A DNA stretch of 64,000 nucleotides, taken from contig CP064963.1 of the NCBI GenBank assembly GCA_016699165.1, positions 3,534,001-3,598,000 of the forward strand. Direction: 5' to 3'. Made by a program: the position numbers and the translations under genes. Source of the DNA: Candidatus Melainabacteria bacterium. Its GTDB lineage: Bacteria > Cyanobacteriota > Vampirovibrionia > Obscuribacterales > Obscuribacteraceae. Positions within the stretch are counted from its first letter, which is position 1, and each line of letters begins with the position of its first letter. The notes under the pieces were generated by a model. It did no database searches. It saw only the letters and a list, made by a program, of their open reading frames with translations, and was not told the origin of the DNA. Positions 1-9,494 of the stretch are shown here, in pieces.

Positions 1-549
1 TGGGTAAATTCTGCCGATCCAAAATGGGCGGGTGGAACTGTTTTTAACGATATCAGAACCCTCACCGTACGTGGTGGCACCAAAGAAGCCTGGCAAGCAG
101 TTTCAAGCATTGGTGGAACAACTGGTTGGTATTATGCTAACTGGCTCTGGAAAGTAAGAGGCTGGTTGGATTTCTTGTGGGGAGGTCCGGGTTTGCGTAA
201 AGGTAGACGTCATCCCCACGAGCTAAGACACGGTGATGCAATTGATTTTTGGCGCGTACGTGCTTTAATTCCCGAACAGCGTTTATTACTAATTGCTGAA
301 ATGAAATTGCCCGGGCAAGCGGCTCTTGAGTTTAAACTGATTAAGCATTCCGACGACGAAACAGAAATAATTCAAATAGCAAGATTTCTGCCCAAAGGTC
401 TCTTGGGGTTGGCTTACTGGTATGCGGTATCACCATTGCACGAACTTATTTTTAATGGCATGCTTTTGGGAGTGGCAAAGGCGTCTGGCTGTCCTATTAG
501 TAAGGGTGCTCGTCCCTTGCGAATGAAATTAAGCGAACTGAAAGCCTGA
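1..549 (+). CDS. SDR-family protein, C-terminal DUF2867 part (5' truncated by window edge)
   Basis: The reading frame is open from base 1 and ends at TGA 547-549, so the first part of the gene lies outside the window. The visible 182 residues match the C-terminal DUF2867 domain found behind NAD(P)-binding Rossmann domains of atypical short-chain dehydrogenases. Features seen include the run LRKGRRHPHELRHGDAIDFW, the MKLPGQAALEF strand and the FLPKGLLGLAYWYAVSPLH segment near the end. DUF2867 itself is START-like in fold and has no assigned reaction. The missing upstream part should hold the TGxxGxxG nucleotide-binding motif. An internal ATG at 166 is not the real start because homologous sequence continues upstream of it. 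The gene converges on the uvrA2-like gene with a 15-base gap. Confidence 0.8.
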   Translation, partial: WVNSADPKWAGGTVFNDIRTLTVRGGTKEAWQAVSSIGGTTGWYYANWLWKVRGWLDFLWGGPGLRKGRRHPHELRHGDAIDFWRVRALIPEQRLLLIAEMKLPGQAALEFKLIKHSDDETEIIQIARFLPKGLLGLAYWYAVSPLHELIFNGMLLGVAKASGCPISKGARPLRMKLSELKA

Positions 550-564
550 TACTCGAATTAGATT

Positions 565-3042
565 TTAGCGCTCTAAATGCGCCTTGAGATAAGGCGCTGT
601 TTTGCTCGTCTTAGATAAAGCAACAGTTTCGGGTGTGCCTTCTGCCACCACTTTGCCTCCATCGCTTCCTGCTCCTGGTCCCAACTCAATGACCCAGTCT
701 GCTTGAGCCACAACGTCCATGTCGTGTTCGACCACTATAACTGTGTTTTTGCCATCGACAAGAGCTTGTAGTTGTTTCATCAAGCGTTCAATATCGTATG
801 GATGCAATCCAGTTGTCGGTTCGTCCAGTAAGTAAATTACATCACCGCTTTGCTGCTTTTGCAATTCGGTGGCAAGCTTGATTCGCTGCGCTTCTCCGCC
901 GGACAATTCAGTTGCAGGTTGTCCTAATCTCAAATATCCTAGTCCGACATCGAGTAATGTTTTAAGTGCACGCTCGACATGTTTTAGTTCGTTGAAAAAT
1001 TCATATGCAGCCTCGACTGTCAGTTCAAGCACCTCTGCGATATCTTTATCTTGATATTTTATTTGCAGTGTTTCTTCGTTATATCTTTTGCCTTTGCATT
1101 CATTGCATGGGGCAAAAACACTGGGTAGAAAAAGCAATTCAATAGAAACAAAGCCTTCGCCTTCGCAATGCTCACAGCGACCGCCTTTTACATTAAATGA
1201 AAATCTGCCAGCATTATATTTGCGTGTCTTAGCTTCTTTAGTCTCAGCAAATTTTTTGCGAATGTGATCAAACAAACCTGTATAAGTAGCCAGGTTTGAT
1301 CTTGGTGTGCGACCGATTGGTTTTTGATTTACTTGAACCATTCGTTTGATGTTTTCAAGTCCACTGACTGAAACATCGTCGATACTTAAATCTTCAGGAT
1401 CATTTAGTCCAATCAGTTCATTTAATTCATTTGATTCTTCACTTTCATCTTCTTTGCTTTCATCCACTCCGAGCTTGCTTTTAATAGCTTCTGCCAGTGC
1501 TTGACTGACTAAAGTCGATTTGCCCGAGCCCGAAACTCCGGTCACCACGGTCAATACACTTCTGGGTATTTTTACACTGAGATTTTTTAAGTTGTGTCTG
1601 CTTATATTTTCAATAGTTATTTGCTCTCTATTCGACACTGTTCTTCTTTCAATTTTTGTCGATTTGTTTTTTTTATTTTTGCCAAATAAATAGTGGCTCG
1701 TATGCGAATCAATTTTAGATAAACCATCAATAGGTCCGCTATAAAGCAAGCTGCCGCCGCGATCTCCCGCTTCGGGGCCCATGTCGACTATCCAATCGGC
1801 TTTTCGCACTATGTCTAATTCGTGCTCGACTACAAAAAGACTATTGCCTGAATTTTTGAGCAGCATAAGAACTTCAACAAGTGCTTCGGCATCGGCTGGA
1901 TGCAAGCCGGCGGAAGGTTCATCCAAAACATAAACCACACCGAAAAGTCCAGATCTTAGCTGTGTAGTAAGACGCAACCTTTGCAATTCGCCCGCAGACA
2001 AAGTAGGCGTAGATCTGTCGAGCGATAAATAATCGAGCCCCAGTTTGGAAATGAGCGTGCATCGCTCAATTAAGTCATGCACAATCATTTTGGCAACTTC
2101 AGAGCGCTCCGATTTGTCAGATAACTCAGGCGCTTTTGCAAGAATTTGAATCAAATCGCGCAGAGGCATTTTGCCCATTTCATAAATGTCGTATCCGGCA
2201 AAAGTTATAGAAAGTGACTCTTTGCGTAGGCGCTTTCCACCGCAGTCTTCGCAAGTGCGCGCCACCATGAATTGCATAGCTTTTTTGCGCAGAGTAGCAC
2301 TTTGAGTCGAAGCAAAAGTATGGCGGACATAATAAGCGGCACTCATATAAGTTCCCTGATATGGTCTTTGAATGCGATGCGCTTCTCTTATGGCATGGAC
2401 AGTTACAACTGGTTTTTCATCTGTAAATAAGATCCAATCACGATCTTTTTTTGAAAGTTTTTTCCAGGGTTTGTTTACGTCATAGCCAAGCACATCTAAA
2501 ATATCACGCAGATTTTTTCCCTGCCAGGCACCTGGCCATGCGGCAATCGCACCTTCTTTGATTGAAAGCTCGGCATTTGGCACAAGCGAATCTTCGGTGA
2601 TGTCGTGCATTTGTCCCATGCCATGACATTTAGGACACATACCAATTTGCGTATTGTAAGAAAAATAATCTGAATCTACTTGCTCCTGTCCTTTTGTATA
2701 TTTTCCGGCGCGCGAAAAGAGCATGCGCAGTCCATTGGAAATAGTAGTAATAGTTCCAACCGATGAGCGTGTATTTGGCTCGGCTCTTCTTTGTTGCAGT
2801 GCTACTGCTGGTGGAAGACCCAATATTTCTTGCACTTTGGGTGGTGGCAGCTGCGATAACAATCGCCTTGCGTATGGGGCAATAGATTCAAAATAGCGAC
2901 GTTGCGCTTCGGCATAAAGAGTGCCAAAAGCAAGTGAAGATTTGCCCGAGCCGGAAATACCTGTGAATACCACAAAAGAGTCTCGTGGAATTTCAAGACT
3001 GATATTGCGCAGATTATTTTGCTCTGCACCAGTTACTTTCAC
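565..3042 (-). CDS. uvrA: UvrA-like excinuclease ATPase (UvrA2/DrrC class)
   Basis: An 825-residue two-cassette ABC ATPase of the UvrA family. Seen: Walker A GISGSGKSS near residue 30 and GVSGSGKST in the second half, signatures LSAGELQRLRL and LSGGEAQRIKLA, and Walker B VLDEPSAGLHP and LLDEPTTGLHP. Zinc-type cysteine pairs are CPKC, CEDC, CEHC and CNEC. The protein is over 100 residues shorter than canonical UvrA (about 940) and the region after the first Walker A is compact. This fits class II UvrA2 proteins, which lack the UvrB-binding domain and are linked to DNA-damage or drug tolerance; that role is inferred from family knowledge. An acidic Glu/Ser/Asp-rich insert follows the second Walker A. 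The start is GTG at 3042 behind AAGGA. It is the last gene of the mutS operon, 26 bases after the preceding stop. Confidence 0.9.
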   Translation of the reverse strand: MKVTGAEQNNLRNISLEIPRDSFVVFTGISGSGKSSLAFGTLYAEAQRRYFESIAPYARRLLSQLPPPKVQEILGLPPAVALQQRRAEPNTRSSVGTITTISNGLRMLFSRAGKYTKGQEQVDSDYFSYNTQIGMCPKCHGMGQMHDITEDSLVPNAELSIKEGAIAAWPGAWQGKNLRDILDVLGYDVNKPWKKLSKKDRDWILFTDEKPVVTVHAIREAHRIQRPYQGTYMSAAYYVRHTFASTQSATLRKKAMQFMVARTCEDCGGKRLRKESLSITFAGYDIYEMGKMPLRDLIQILAKAPELSDKSERSEVAKMIVHDLIERCTLISKLGLDYLSLDRSTPTLSAGELQRLRLTTQLRSGLFGVVYVLDEPSAGLHPADAEALVEVLMLLKNSGNSLFVVEHELDIVRKADWIVDMGPEAGDRGGSLLYSGPIDGLSKIDSHTSHYLFGKNKKNKSTKIERRTVSNREQITIENISRHNLKNLSVKIPRSVLTVVTGVSGSGKSTLVSQALAEAIKSKLGVDESKEDESEESNELNELIGLNDPEDLSIDDVSVSGLENIKRMVQVNQKPIGRTPRSNLATYTGLFDHIRKKFAETKEAKTRKYNAGRFSFNVKGGRCEHCEGEGFVSIELLFLPSVFAPCNECKGKRYNEETLQIKYQDKDIAEVLELTVEAAYEFFNELKHVERALKTLLDVGLGYLRLGQPATELSGGEAQRIKLATELQKQQSGDVIYLLDEPTTGLHPYDIERLMKQLQALVDGKNTVIVVEHDMDVVAQADWVIELGPGAGSDGGKVVAEGTPETVALSKTSKTAPYLKAHLER

Positions 3043-3068
3043 GAATCCTTGTTTAGACAGATTCAGAA

Positions 3069-3674
3069 CTAGTTGACCTTAGTGCTTTTGCTTTCTGAAA
3101 CTGTTTGTCCTGGTTGCTGAAACCAGTAGCGATAATTCACAAATCCTTCTTCATCGCGACCGATGCGCTCAAGATATCCGCGCGGTCCAAGCGGGTCTTC
3201 GTTGTGGAATTTGAAATTGCCTTCTGGTCCAAAGGGCTCGCAAACAACCTTGCAAGGAAGATTTGGAAATTTGCCTTTCCAATTGTCCAGAACTGTTTTC
3301 TTGATTCTGATGGTGGCGCCACGATCTGGAATCTCAGCTTTTAGTTTTTTACTTCCGCCTGGAAGTGCCATGCGTTTGAACACTTTCATTGTCATGGTTT
3401 CGTTTGTGTAAACTGAGGCTTTGACGTAATTGGGAACCCAATCTGGAATCTTAGCTTTGGGTGCAGTTGGACTTGTGTCCACTTGGGGAAACTGATGCAC
3501 CAGTGGAGTTACTTCCATTGGAGTTTGATCGACATGCTGAATTGACCCATTTATCAATTTGCTCGGTTTGTTTGAAGCTGCGGTCTTGGCTTGGTCTGCC
3601 ATTGCAGGTAGTGGCGTCAAGATGAAGGATGACAGCAAAATCAATAAAGTTGTTTGAGTCTTTTTAGTAGTCAT
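3069..3674 (-). CDS. Secreted protein of unknown function
   Basis: A 201-residue protein beginning MTTKKTQTTLLILL with a clear signal peptide (hydrophobic LLILLSSFILTPLP, cleavage likely after AMA). The frame is open further upstream to 3728, but that stretch overlaps the end of the TPR gene. The ATG at 3674 sits one base after that gene's TAA, with an AAGGTGAT ribosome site inside the preceding codons, so I chose it as a translationally coupled start. The mature part has a KAEIPDRGATIRIKK stretch and two Cys residues in LPCKVVCEP that could form a disulfide. I recognise no family. Its position between the TPR gene and uvrA2 suggests co-transcription, not a shared role. Confidence 0.75.
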   Translation of the reverse strand: MTTKKTQTTLLILLSSFILTPLPAMADQAKTAASNKPSKLINGSIQHVDQTPMEVTPLVHQFPQVDTSPTAPKAKIPDWVPNYVKASVYTNETMTMKVFKRMALPGGSKKLKAEIPDRGATIRIKKTVLDNWKGKFPNLPCKVVCEPFGPEGNFKFHNEDPLGPRGYLERIGRDEEGFVNYRYWFQQPGQTVSESKSTKVN

Positions 3675-3675
3675 T

Positions 3676-6066
3676 TTAATCACCTTTTTGCATGGCAGAA
3701 ATTTGAATTTCTTCTTGTTTGGCTTCATCTGTCAGGTTTTGAGCATGGTATGAATTGATTAGTGCTTTGTGTGCTTTGAGCAATCCAGGATAAAGTTCGG
3801 TCGCTTTTTTATAGTTGTTAGTTGCTTCTTTGAAGTTTTTCTGAAGCATGTAAACGTCGCCGGCAAGCAGATAAGCGTCTGTAAAATAAGGATTCACTTC
3901 GAGCGCTTTTTGAATCCAAGTAGCGGCTTCTTTATAGTCTTTGCGTCGAAGAGCGATGGTGGCAAGCAGCGTGTAGCATTGCGGATGCTTGGTGTAAATT
4001 GCAATTGCTTGTTGAATAGTGGCTTCTGCTTGTTGTGGCTGTTTGTGCGCCAGTTGAATCAGGGCTTTTTCGATCATACATTCTGCAAGTAAAGACGGTT
4101 GAGTGTCTTTAGTGGGCGAACACGCTTCGATTGATAGGTCAATAAGCTTCGTAGCTTTATCGAGCGAGCCTAATTGACGAAATGCCTGAGCTTTAAGTAG
4201 TAACCAGCGCGCGTCTTTTTTGACAATATGCTCGCTTACCGCTGACATGAATTGAAGCGCCATATCAGGTTTGTTCAAGCGCAGAAGAGTCTGAACAAGA
4301 GCCAGCCTATATAGGTCTTTGTTATTTGTAATGTTGTTGAACGTGCCAATAAATTCTTGCAAGCTCTTTTCTTTGAGCGTGCTCATTGCTTTTGCTTGAT
4401 TGAGTAAGAACTGGTCTTCACGAGCTTTTGGCGTGTTCTGGGTAAGTGCGCTCAATGCTTCAAATTGGCTTTGCGCGTCAGCATACCGGCCTTCTATATA
4501 TAACAACGAAGCTAATGCTCTGATGATGTCTTCGCGCTTGGTGTCTTGTGGTCCGCGATCGCCAGAAACTTGTTTTAGAGCAAGAGCGGTGACAAGTGCA
4601 GCTTCTGCTTGCAGATAGTCATCGTCCTGGGCATTGCAAAATCCAAGTGAGACTAAGTCAGGGACAGACATTGGGTCGATGTTCAATGCTCTCTTATAGG
4701 CTTTGGCTGCTTCGGCATAATCGAGATTGCTCATGTACAAAGCGGCAATGTGTCGATGCGGCTTTGGATCTTGGCCGTTCATATTAGCTGCTTTTTTGTA
4801 TTCTTCTAAAGCTTGAGCGTCGTTTCTAATCATGTACAAAGCATCACCAAGAAGAAGATGTAATTCGGCATTATCTGGCTTGAGTGCAATAGAGCGTTCG
4901 TATTCTTTTATTAGCTGTGGCCATTGTTTTTCAGCAATAAGCAGTTTCACTAAAGTCTGATGGGTGACATCGCTTTTGGGATCCAGATTTAACGCTTGAT
5001 AAAGCGTGTCGATAGCCGGTTGAACATTTCCCACTTCGTAATTGAGTGAAGACAATTCAATTAATTGAATAATTTTTTGAGCATTGTCTGTAGTTGAGTT
5101 TGTGGCAAGAAGCTGGTCTTCAAGGGCACCTTCGATATCGCCTTGGTATTTTTTGATGTCTGAGCGCAAGGCATAATAAATGGCCGATTTGTCATTAAGC
5201 GAAATAGCTGTAGACAATTCTTTGGTTGCTTCGCGCAGACGCCACTGTTGAACATAGATTTGAGCCAGTCTAAAATAACCTTTGTCATTTTTTTGTTCTA
5301 TGCGAACCGCTTCGTTGGCTAAATCTAACGCCTGGTCAAATTTATTCTGGACAAGCAGAATATCTATCAACATGCTGCGCACTTCGTCCTGGCGCGGCTC
5401 AATCAGAAGAGCTTTGCGAAATGCAGCCTCTGCTTCGTCTCTATTATTAAGCCATTGTTTGTTCAAATAACCGTAAGTGCGATAACCCCATCCAAACTCT
5501 GGATCGAGATCAATCGCTCGTTTACAGTATTGAGCTGCAGCTTGTGCCTTGCCATTTTTTCCTGCTATTGCAGCCAGAGCAAAATTGGCATAAGTATCAT
5601 TCGATAGTCCTTCAGGTAAATTTGCAAGCATCTTTTCTGCTTCGGCTGGTTTACCCTGACAAACAAGACTGTAAGCGCGAGTGAATATGTCATAACTAAC
5701 ACTCAATTGTTCTTCGTTCAATTCAGACGGGTTTTGCTTTTTGTCGTGCACAATCATTGGACGAATAGAATCGCCAAGGGCAGTGAGTTTGCTCAAGTCG
5801 TTTATTTTGTCGCAATCACCTAGAAATAAATAGGCGAAAATCAACCAAGCTTTTTCGTGACTGGAGAGCTTGCTTGATTTACCTTTGCTTTCAAGACTTT
5901 TGACCAGACCGCGCCAATCGCCTTTATTCATTAAGGTCATATCGCCTTTGTCGAGCGATGCGGTGTAGCGCGTGGCTTCACCATATGCAGGCAGTGTCGG
6001 AGATGCAAAAATGCTTGCACCCAGGCATAGACTCACAGAGAGAGCTAGTATTTTATTCAGCCTCAT
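3676..6066 (-). CDS. Secreted/periplasmic TPR-repeat protein
   Basis: A 796-residue protein with an N-terminal signal peptide (MRLNKILALSVSLCLGASIF, cleavage near PAYGEA). Nearly the whole mature part consists of tetratricopeptide repeats. Typical repeat cores such as ALLIEPRQDEVRSMLIDIL, ALNLDPKSDVTHQTLVKLL, ALNIDPMSVPDLVSLGFCN and ALEVNPYFTDAYLLAGDVY recur about every 34 residues. Such solenoids mediate protein-protein contacts; no enzyme domain is visible. The start ATG overlaps the TAA of mutS by one base (TAATG), so translation is probably coupled. The gene is followed one base later by the secreted 201-residue protein, with which it may form a functional pair outside the cytoplasm. Confidence 0.85.
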   Translation of the reverse strand: MRLNKILALSVSLCLGASIFASPTLPAYGEATRYTASLDKGDMTLMNKGDWRGLVKSLESKGKSSKLSSHEKAWLIFAYLFLGDCDKINDLSKLTALGDSIRPMIVHDKKQNPSELNEEQLSVSYDIFTRAYSLVCQGKPAEAEKMLANLPEGLSNDTYANFALAAIAGKNGKAQAAAQYCKRAIDLDPEFGWGYRTYGYLNKQWLNNRDEAEAAFRKALLIEPRQDEVRSMLIDILLVQNKFDQALDLANEAVRIEQKNDKGYFRLAQIYVQQWRLREATKELSTAISLNDKSAIYYALRSDIKKYQGDIEGALEDQLLATNSTTDNAQKIIQLIELSSLNYEVGNVQPAIDTLYQALNLDPKSDVTHQTLVKLLIAEKQWPQLIKEYERSIALKPDNAELHLLLGDALYMIRNDAQALEEYKKAANMNGQDPKPHRHIAALYMSNLDYAEAAKAYKRALNIDPMSVPDLVSLGFCNAQDDDYLQAEAALVTALALKQVSGDRGPQDTKREDIIRALASLLYIEGRYADAQSQFEALSALTQNTPKAREDQFLLNQAKAMSTLKEKSLQEFIGTFNNITNNKDLYRLALVQTLLRLNKPDMALQFMSAVSEHIVKKDARWLLLKAQAFRQLGSLDKATKLIDLSIEACSPTKDTQPSLLAECMIEKALIQLAHKQPQQAEATIQQAIAIYTKHPQCYTLLATIALRRKDYKEAATWIQKALEVNPYFTDAYLLAGDVYMLQKNFKEATNNYKKATELYPGLLKAHKALINSYHAQNLTDEAKQEEIQISAMQKGD

Positions 6067-8699
6067 TAATCTTCTTGCGTGCCTCCAGAGCTTGCAGTTA
6101 CGGCTAAGATGCTCGATTTTTGAGCGGCAGCCTCAAATAAGGACAATTGCATGGTATTGTCAGCGATACCATCTTTTTCTTTGAATTTTGGAGTATCGAG
6201 CAGCTTGGATACAATCGCTCGCTTCTCTAACTGATTAATTAGATATTGAGCACGCTGCACAATTTGCAGAGGCAGTCCTGCCATTTTAGCTACCTGCACA
6301 CCAAAGCTGCGACTGGCACCACCTGGTACCACGGCTCTGATGAATTCGACGTCGCCGTCTTTTTCTTTGACCAGAACTTGATAATTTTCAATTTGGGGAA
6401 AAGTGTTAGATAAGCCATTTAGTTCGTGATAGTGAGTGGCAAAAATAGTGCGCGCTTTAACTTCTTGCGCCAGATATTCAGCCACTGACCAGGCGATGGC
6501 CACGCCGTCGTATGTGCTTGTGCCGCGACCTACTTCATCGAGCAATATAAGCGATCTGTCACTAGCCAAACGACAACACTGGGTTGTTTCGCTCATTTCG
6601 ACAAGAAAAGTCGACTGCCCCTGAGTAAGGTCATCTACCGCGCCAATTCTTGTGAATATGCGATCGACTATTCCTAAGTGTGCACTTTGGGCAGGGACGA
6701 AAGAGCCTATTTGAGCCATGATGCAGATTAATGCCACTTGACGCAAATAACTGGATTTACCCGACATGTTAGGTCCGGTCAATACAATAAGTTGGTGGTC
6801 GTCACTTGAACCTTTGAGCAGAACATCGTTTGCAACGTATTTGCCCATGGGCAAAATCGATTCAAGTACTGGGTGGCGACCATTTTTAATTTCGATTACT
6901 TGTGATTCATCCACATCTGGACAGACAAAATTGCGATCAGATGCAACTTGAGCTAGAGACAAAAATGCATCGAGCCTGGCAACGCTCAATGCCACTTGAT
7001 GGAGCAATTTGGCTTTGGGTGCCAGTTCGCGCTTCAAGTCGCAATACATTTTGTATTCAAGATCGTTTTGATTTTTTTCGGCATTGAGCACTTTTGATTC
7101 GTGCTCTTTTAATTCAGGTGTGATAAATCGTTCGGCATTAGCAAGAGTTTGTTTGCGAATATAATTGTCTGGAACTGCATCTTTATTGGCTGCAGTTACT
7201 TCGATGTAATATCCAAAAGTGCGGTTAAAAGAAATTTTGAGTTTTTTAATTCCAGTGCGCTCAATTTCTTTTTGCTGCAAATCTTCAATCCACTCTTTGC
7301 CGCCACCAAGCAACTCGCGCACTTCATCGAGTTCTTTGCTCGATCCTGTTTTGAAAATATTGCCTTCGGTGATTTCGCGGGCTGGTTCGTCTTGAATGAG
7401 AGTTTCGATTTTCTGTCTCAACTCAAGTAATTCGTCTGGTGATAAAAGCAAATTCTGCAGTGCTGGCATATTAGACGAATTGAGCATATGAACAAGTTCT
7501 GGCAATTCGCCAATTGAATCTTTGATTGCCACCAGATCTCTTGGGTTGGCCGACTCTGATGAAAGTTTGACCGATAAGCGCTCAAGATCACTTAGACGTG
7601 AAAGGCGAGTATAGACCTCTTTGCGAAGTTCGCTTTCGCTGCACAAAGATGAAACCACAGCTTGTCTTGATTTGATTTCAGCTACAGAAAATAATGGCTT
7701 CATAAGCCATTTTCTGAGCATGCGTCCGCCCATGGCTGTGCGAGTTTTATCTAGAACCCAGAGCAGACTTCCTTCGAAAACTCTTGTTCTGTGCGTTTCG
7801 CACAATTCTAAATTACGGCGTGTATTCTCGTCCATCACCATACAGCTTTCGGTACCATATGTGGTGATGCCTTCAAAGGCGGGACGAAGTGCACCCTGCG
7901 TATGATCCAGATAGTGCAAAACTGCTCCAGCTGCACTTACAGCCAAAGGCATGTTTTGACAGCCGAATCCTTCCAGGCTTGCGACGTTGAAAGTGTCATA
8001 GATGCGCTTGACGGCGCCATCGTGATTATAAGTTGATTTGGCACGATTAATGAATCGATATTTGTCTTTCAAAACTTCAGGCAAATCTGGAACTTCGCTT
8101 GTAATCAGATTGTTGGGACCCGATCTAATTACTTTGAACGGCACAAGCACTTCTTGTGGATTAATACGTCCAAGTTCCAGTAACAAATGATCCAGAGTGG
8201 TTTGGCAAACAAAAAACTCGCCGCAAGAAGCGTCTACATAAGCCAATCCCCATTCGTTAGCGCCTGGGTTTTCTGCGAAGATTGCAGCCAGATAATTATT
8301 CTCACGAGCATTTAAAAATTGCGATTCAAGCACTGTTCCAGGAGTGAAAACACGAGTGACTTTGCGCTCCACTGGACCCTTTTCAGCACCGACTATGCCT
8401 ACTTGTTCGCACAGAGCAACGGAATAGCCTTTTGCTAAAAGACGCCCTAAATAGGCTTCGTATGCTCTGAAAGGCACGCCCGCCATGGGGATTCGTCCGT
8501 TTGGAGAAAATGGTTCAGGGCGACCGGTCAGGGTGATGTCAAGCTCTTGCGAGGCGATGCGAGCATCTTCGTCAAACGTTTCGTAAAAGTCTCCCACTCT
8601 GAAAAACAAAAGACAGTCGGGATATTGTTTTTTGACATCCCAGAACTGGCGCATCATGGGCGAATGTTGTTTTTCTGGCTCGGATGTACTTTCCACCAT
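6066..8699 (-). CDS. mutS: DNA mismatch repair protein MutS
   Basis: An 877-residue MutS1-type protein. The N-terminal mismatch-binding domain contains the conserved FFRVGDFYETF (Phe-x-Glu wedge motif F-Y-E) near residue 35. Connector, lever and clamp domains follow. The C-terminal ATPase has Walker A TGPNMSGKSSYLRQ, Walker B LILLDEVGRGTSTYDG and the ATHYHEL switch. Length and order are those of functional MutS. It recognises base mismatches and recruits MutL; no mutL is present in the window. ATG 8699 is preceded by a strong AAGGAG. It heads a four-gene minus-strand operon ending in a UvrA2-like gene and is divergent from the secreted protein gene at 8814. Confidence 0.97.
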   Translation of the reverse strand: MVESTSEPEKQHSPMMRQFWDVKKQYPDCLLFFRVGDFYETFDEDARIASQELDITLTGRPEPFSPNGRIPMAGVPFRAYEAYLGRLLAKGYSVALCEQVGIVGAEKGPVERKVTRVFTPGTVLESQFLNARENNYLAAIFAENPGANEWGLAYVDASCGEFFVCQTTLDHLLLELGRINPQEVLVPFKVIRSGPNNLITSEVPDLPEVLKDKYRFINRAKSTYNHDGAVKRIYDTFNVASLEGFGCQNMPLAVSAAGAVLHYLDHTQGALRPAFEGITTYGTESCMVMDENTRRNLELCETHRTRVFEGSLLWVLDKTRTAMGGRMLRKWLMKPLFSVAEIKSRQAVVSSLCSESELRKEVYTRLSRLSDLERLSVKLSSESANPRDLVAIKDSIGELPELVHMLNSSNMPALQNLLLSPDELLELRQKIETLIQDEPAREITEGNIFKTGSSKELDEVRELLGGGKEWIEDLQQKEIERTGIKKLKISFNRTFGYYIEVTAANKDAVPDNYIRKQTLANAERFITPELKEHESKVLNAEKNQNDLEYKMYCDLKRELAPKAKLLHQVALSVARLDAFLSLAQVASDRNFVCPDVDESQVIEIKNGRHPVLESILPMGKYVANDVLLKGSSDDHQLIVLTGPNMSGKSSYLRQVALICIMAQIGSFVPAQSAHLGIVDRIFTRIGAVDDLTQGQSTFLVEMSETTQCCRLASDRSLILLDEVGRGTSTYDGVAIAWSVAEYLAQEVKARTIFATHYHELNGLSNTFPQIENYQVLVKEKDGDVEFIRAVVPGGASRSFGVQVAKMAGLPLQIVQRAQYLINQLEKRAIVSKLLDTPKFKEKDGIADNTMQLSLFEAAAQKSSILAVTASSGGTQED

Positions 8700-8813
8700 A
8701 ACTCCTTGAAAGAGAGATCTTAATTTACATGACTCATATTACAAAAGCTATTCGAGCAGTCCTAATAAGCTTCTGGTAATATGAGATTCGAAGCATATAC
8801 TGGAGAAAAATCT

Positions 8814-9458
8814 TTGAAGCGCAAATCACTATTGTTTTCGACTTTGGCCCTGTCTTTTGGACTTGCACTTGCATTGTCAAGTACCGGCTTGCCGGTCATA
8901 AGTGCACCTGCTAAAGCTCCTGAAAAAGACACACACTCTGATTCCAAAAAGAAAGATGATGTCAAAGGTAAAAGTAAAGACAAGGACAAAGATAGTTCAA
9001 AAGGTGCTGACGACAAGAAGGCTGACACCAAAGCCGCAGCAGTAGAGCATCCAGTCATTGCAAATGTTGTTGATGTGACTCCACTTCAGTTAGTGGATAA
9101 ACCGACTGAATTTTTAGGTAAAAACGTCAAGTTCACTGCCAACTTTTTTGCATACTGCAATCTAGCACTTAACTACAAACCAGCTATGCGTCCGCAAAAG
9201 GACAATATTTCTTTTTTGGTTTTGCGTCCCGATTCTAAAGTTCCACTTTCAGAATTGAAGATTGCAATGCCTATGCCCAAAAACGAAAAAGACCCAAGGA
9301 GTAAATTGCTTGCCTCTTTGCATGATGGCGACAAAATTGAAGTAACAGCTAATGTTTTCTCCACTCAATTGGATGAGCCTTGGATTGATGTTTTGGATTT
9401 GAAAAAACTTTCGCCTGATAAGCCAAAAGATGCTGAAGACGAAGACGACGCACTATAA
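8814..9458 (+). CDS. Secreted lysine-rich protein with OB-like domain
   Basis: The frame is open from ATG 8781, but TTG 8814 is the better start. It has GGAG 8 bases upstream, and translation from it begins MKRKSLLFSTLALSFG, a classical signal peptide cleaved near APAKA. The mature protein begins with a highly charged Lys/Asp low-complexity segment of about 40 residues. A compact beta-rich domain follows (KNVKFTANFFAYCNLALNY to GDKIEVTANVFSTQLDEPWI), which looks like an OB-fold of the kind seen in small secreted nucleic-acid- or ligand-binding proteins. The C-terminus is acidic (DAEDEDDAL). Function is unknown. It lies 36 bases upstream of the roadblock gene, probably in one transcript. Confidence 0.7.
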   Translation: MKRKSLLFSTLALSFGLALALSSTGLPVISAPAKAPEKDTHSDSKKKDDVKGKSKDKDKDSSKGADDKKADTKAAAVEHPVIANVVDVTPLQLVDKPTEFLGKNVKFTANFFAYCNLALNYKPAMRPQKDNISFLVLRPDSKVPLSELKIAMPMPKNEKDPRSKLLASLHDGDKIEVTANVFSTQLDEPWIDVLDLKKLSPDKPKDAEDEDDAL

Positions 9459-9494
9459 TATAAACAATTTATAACTTCAAAAGGATGATTCAAC

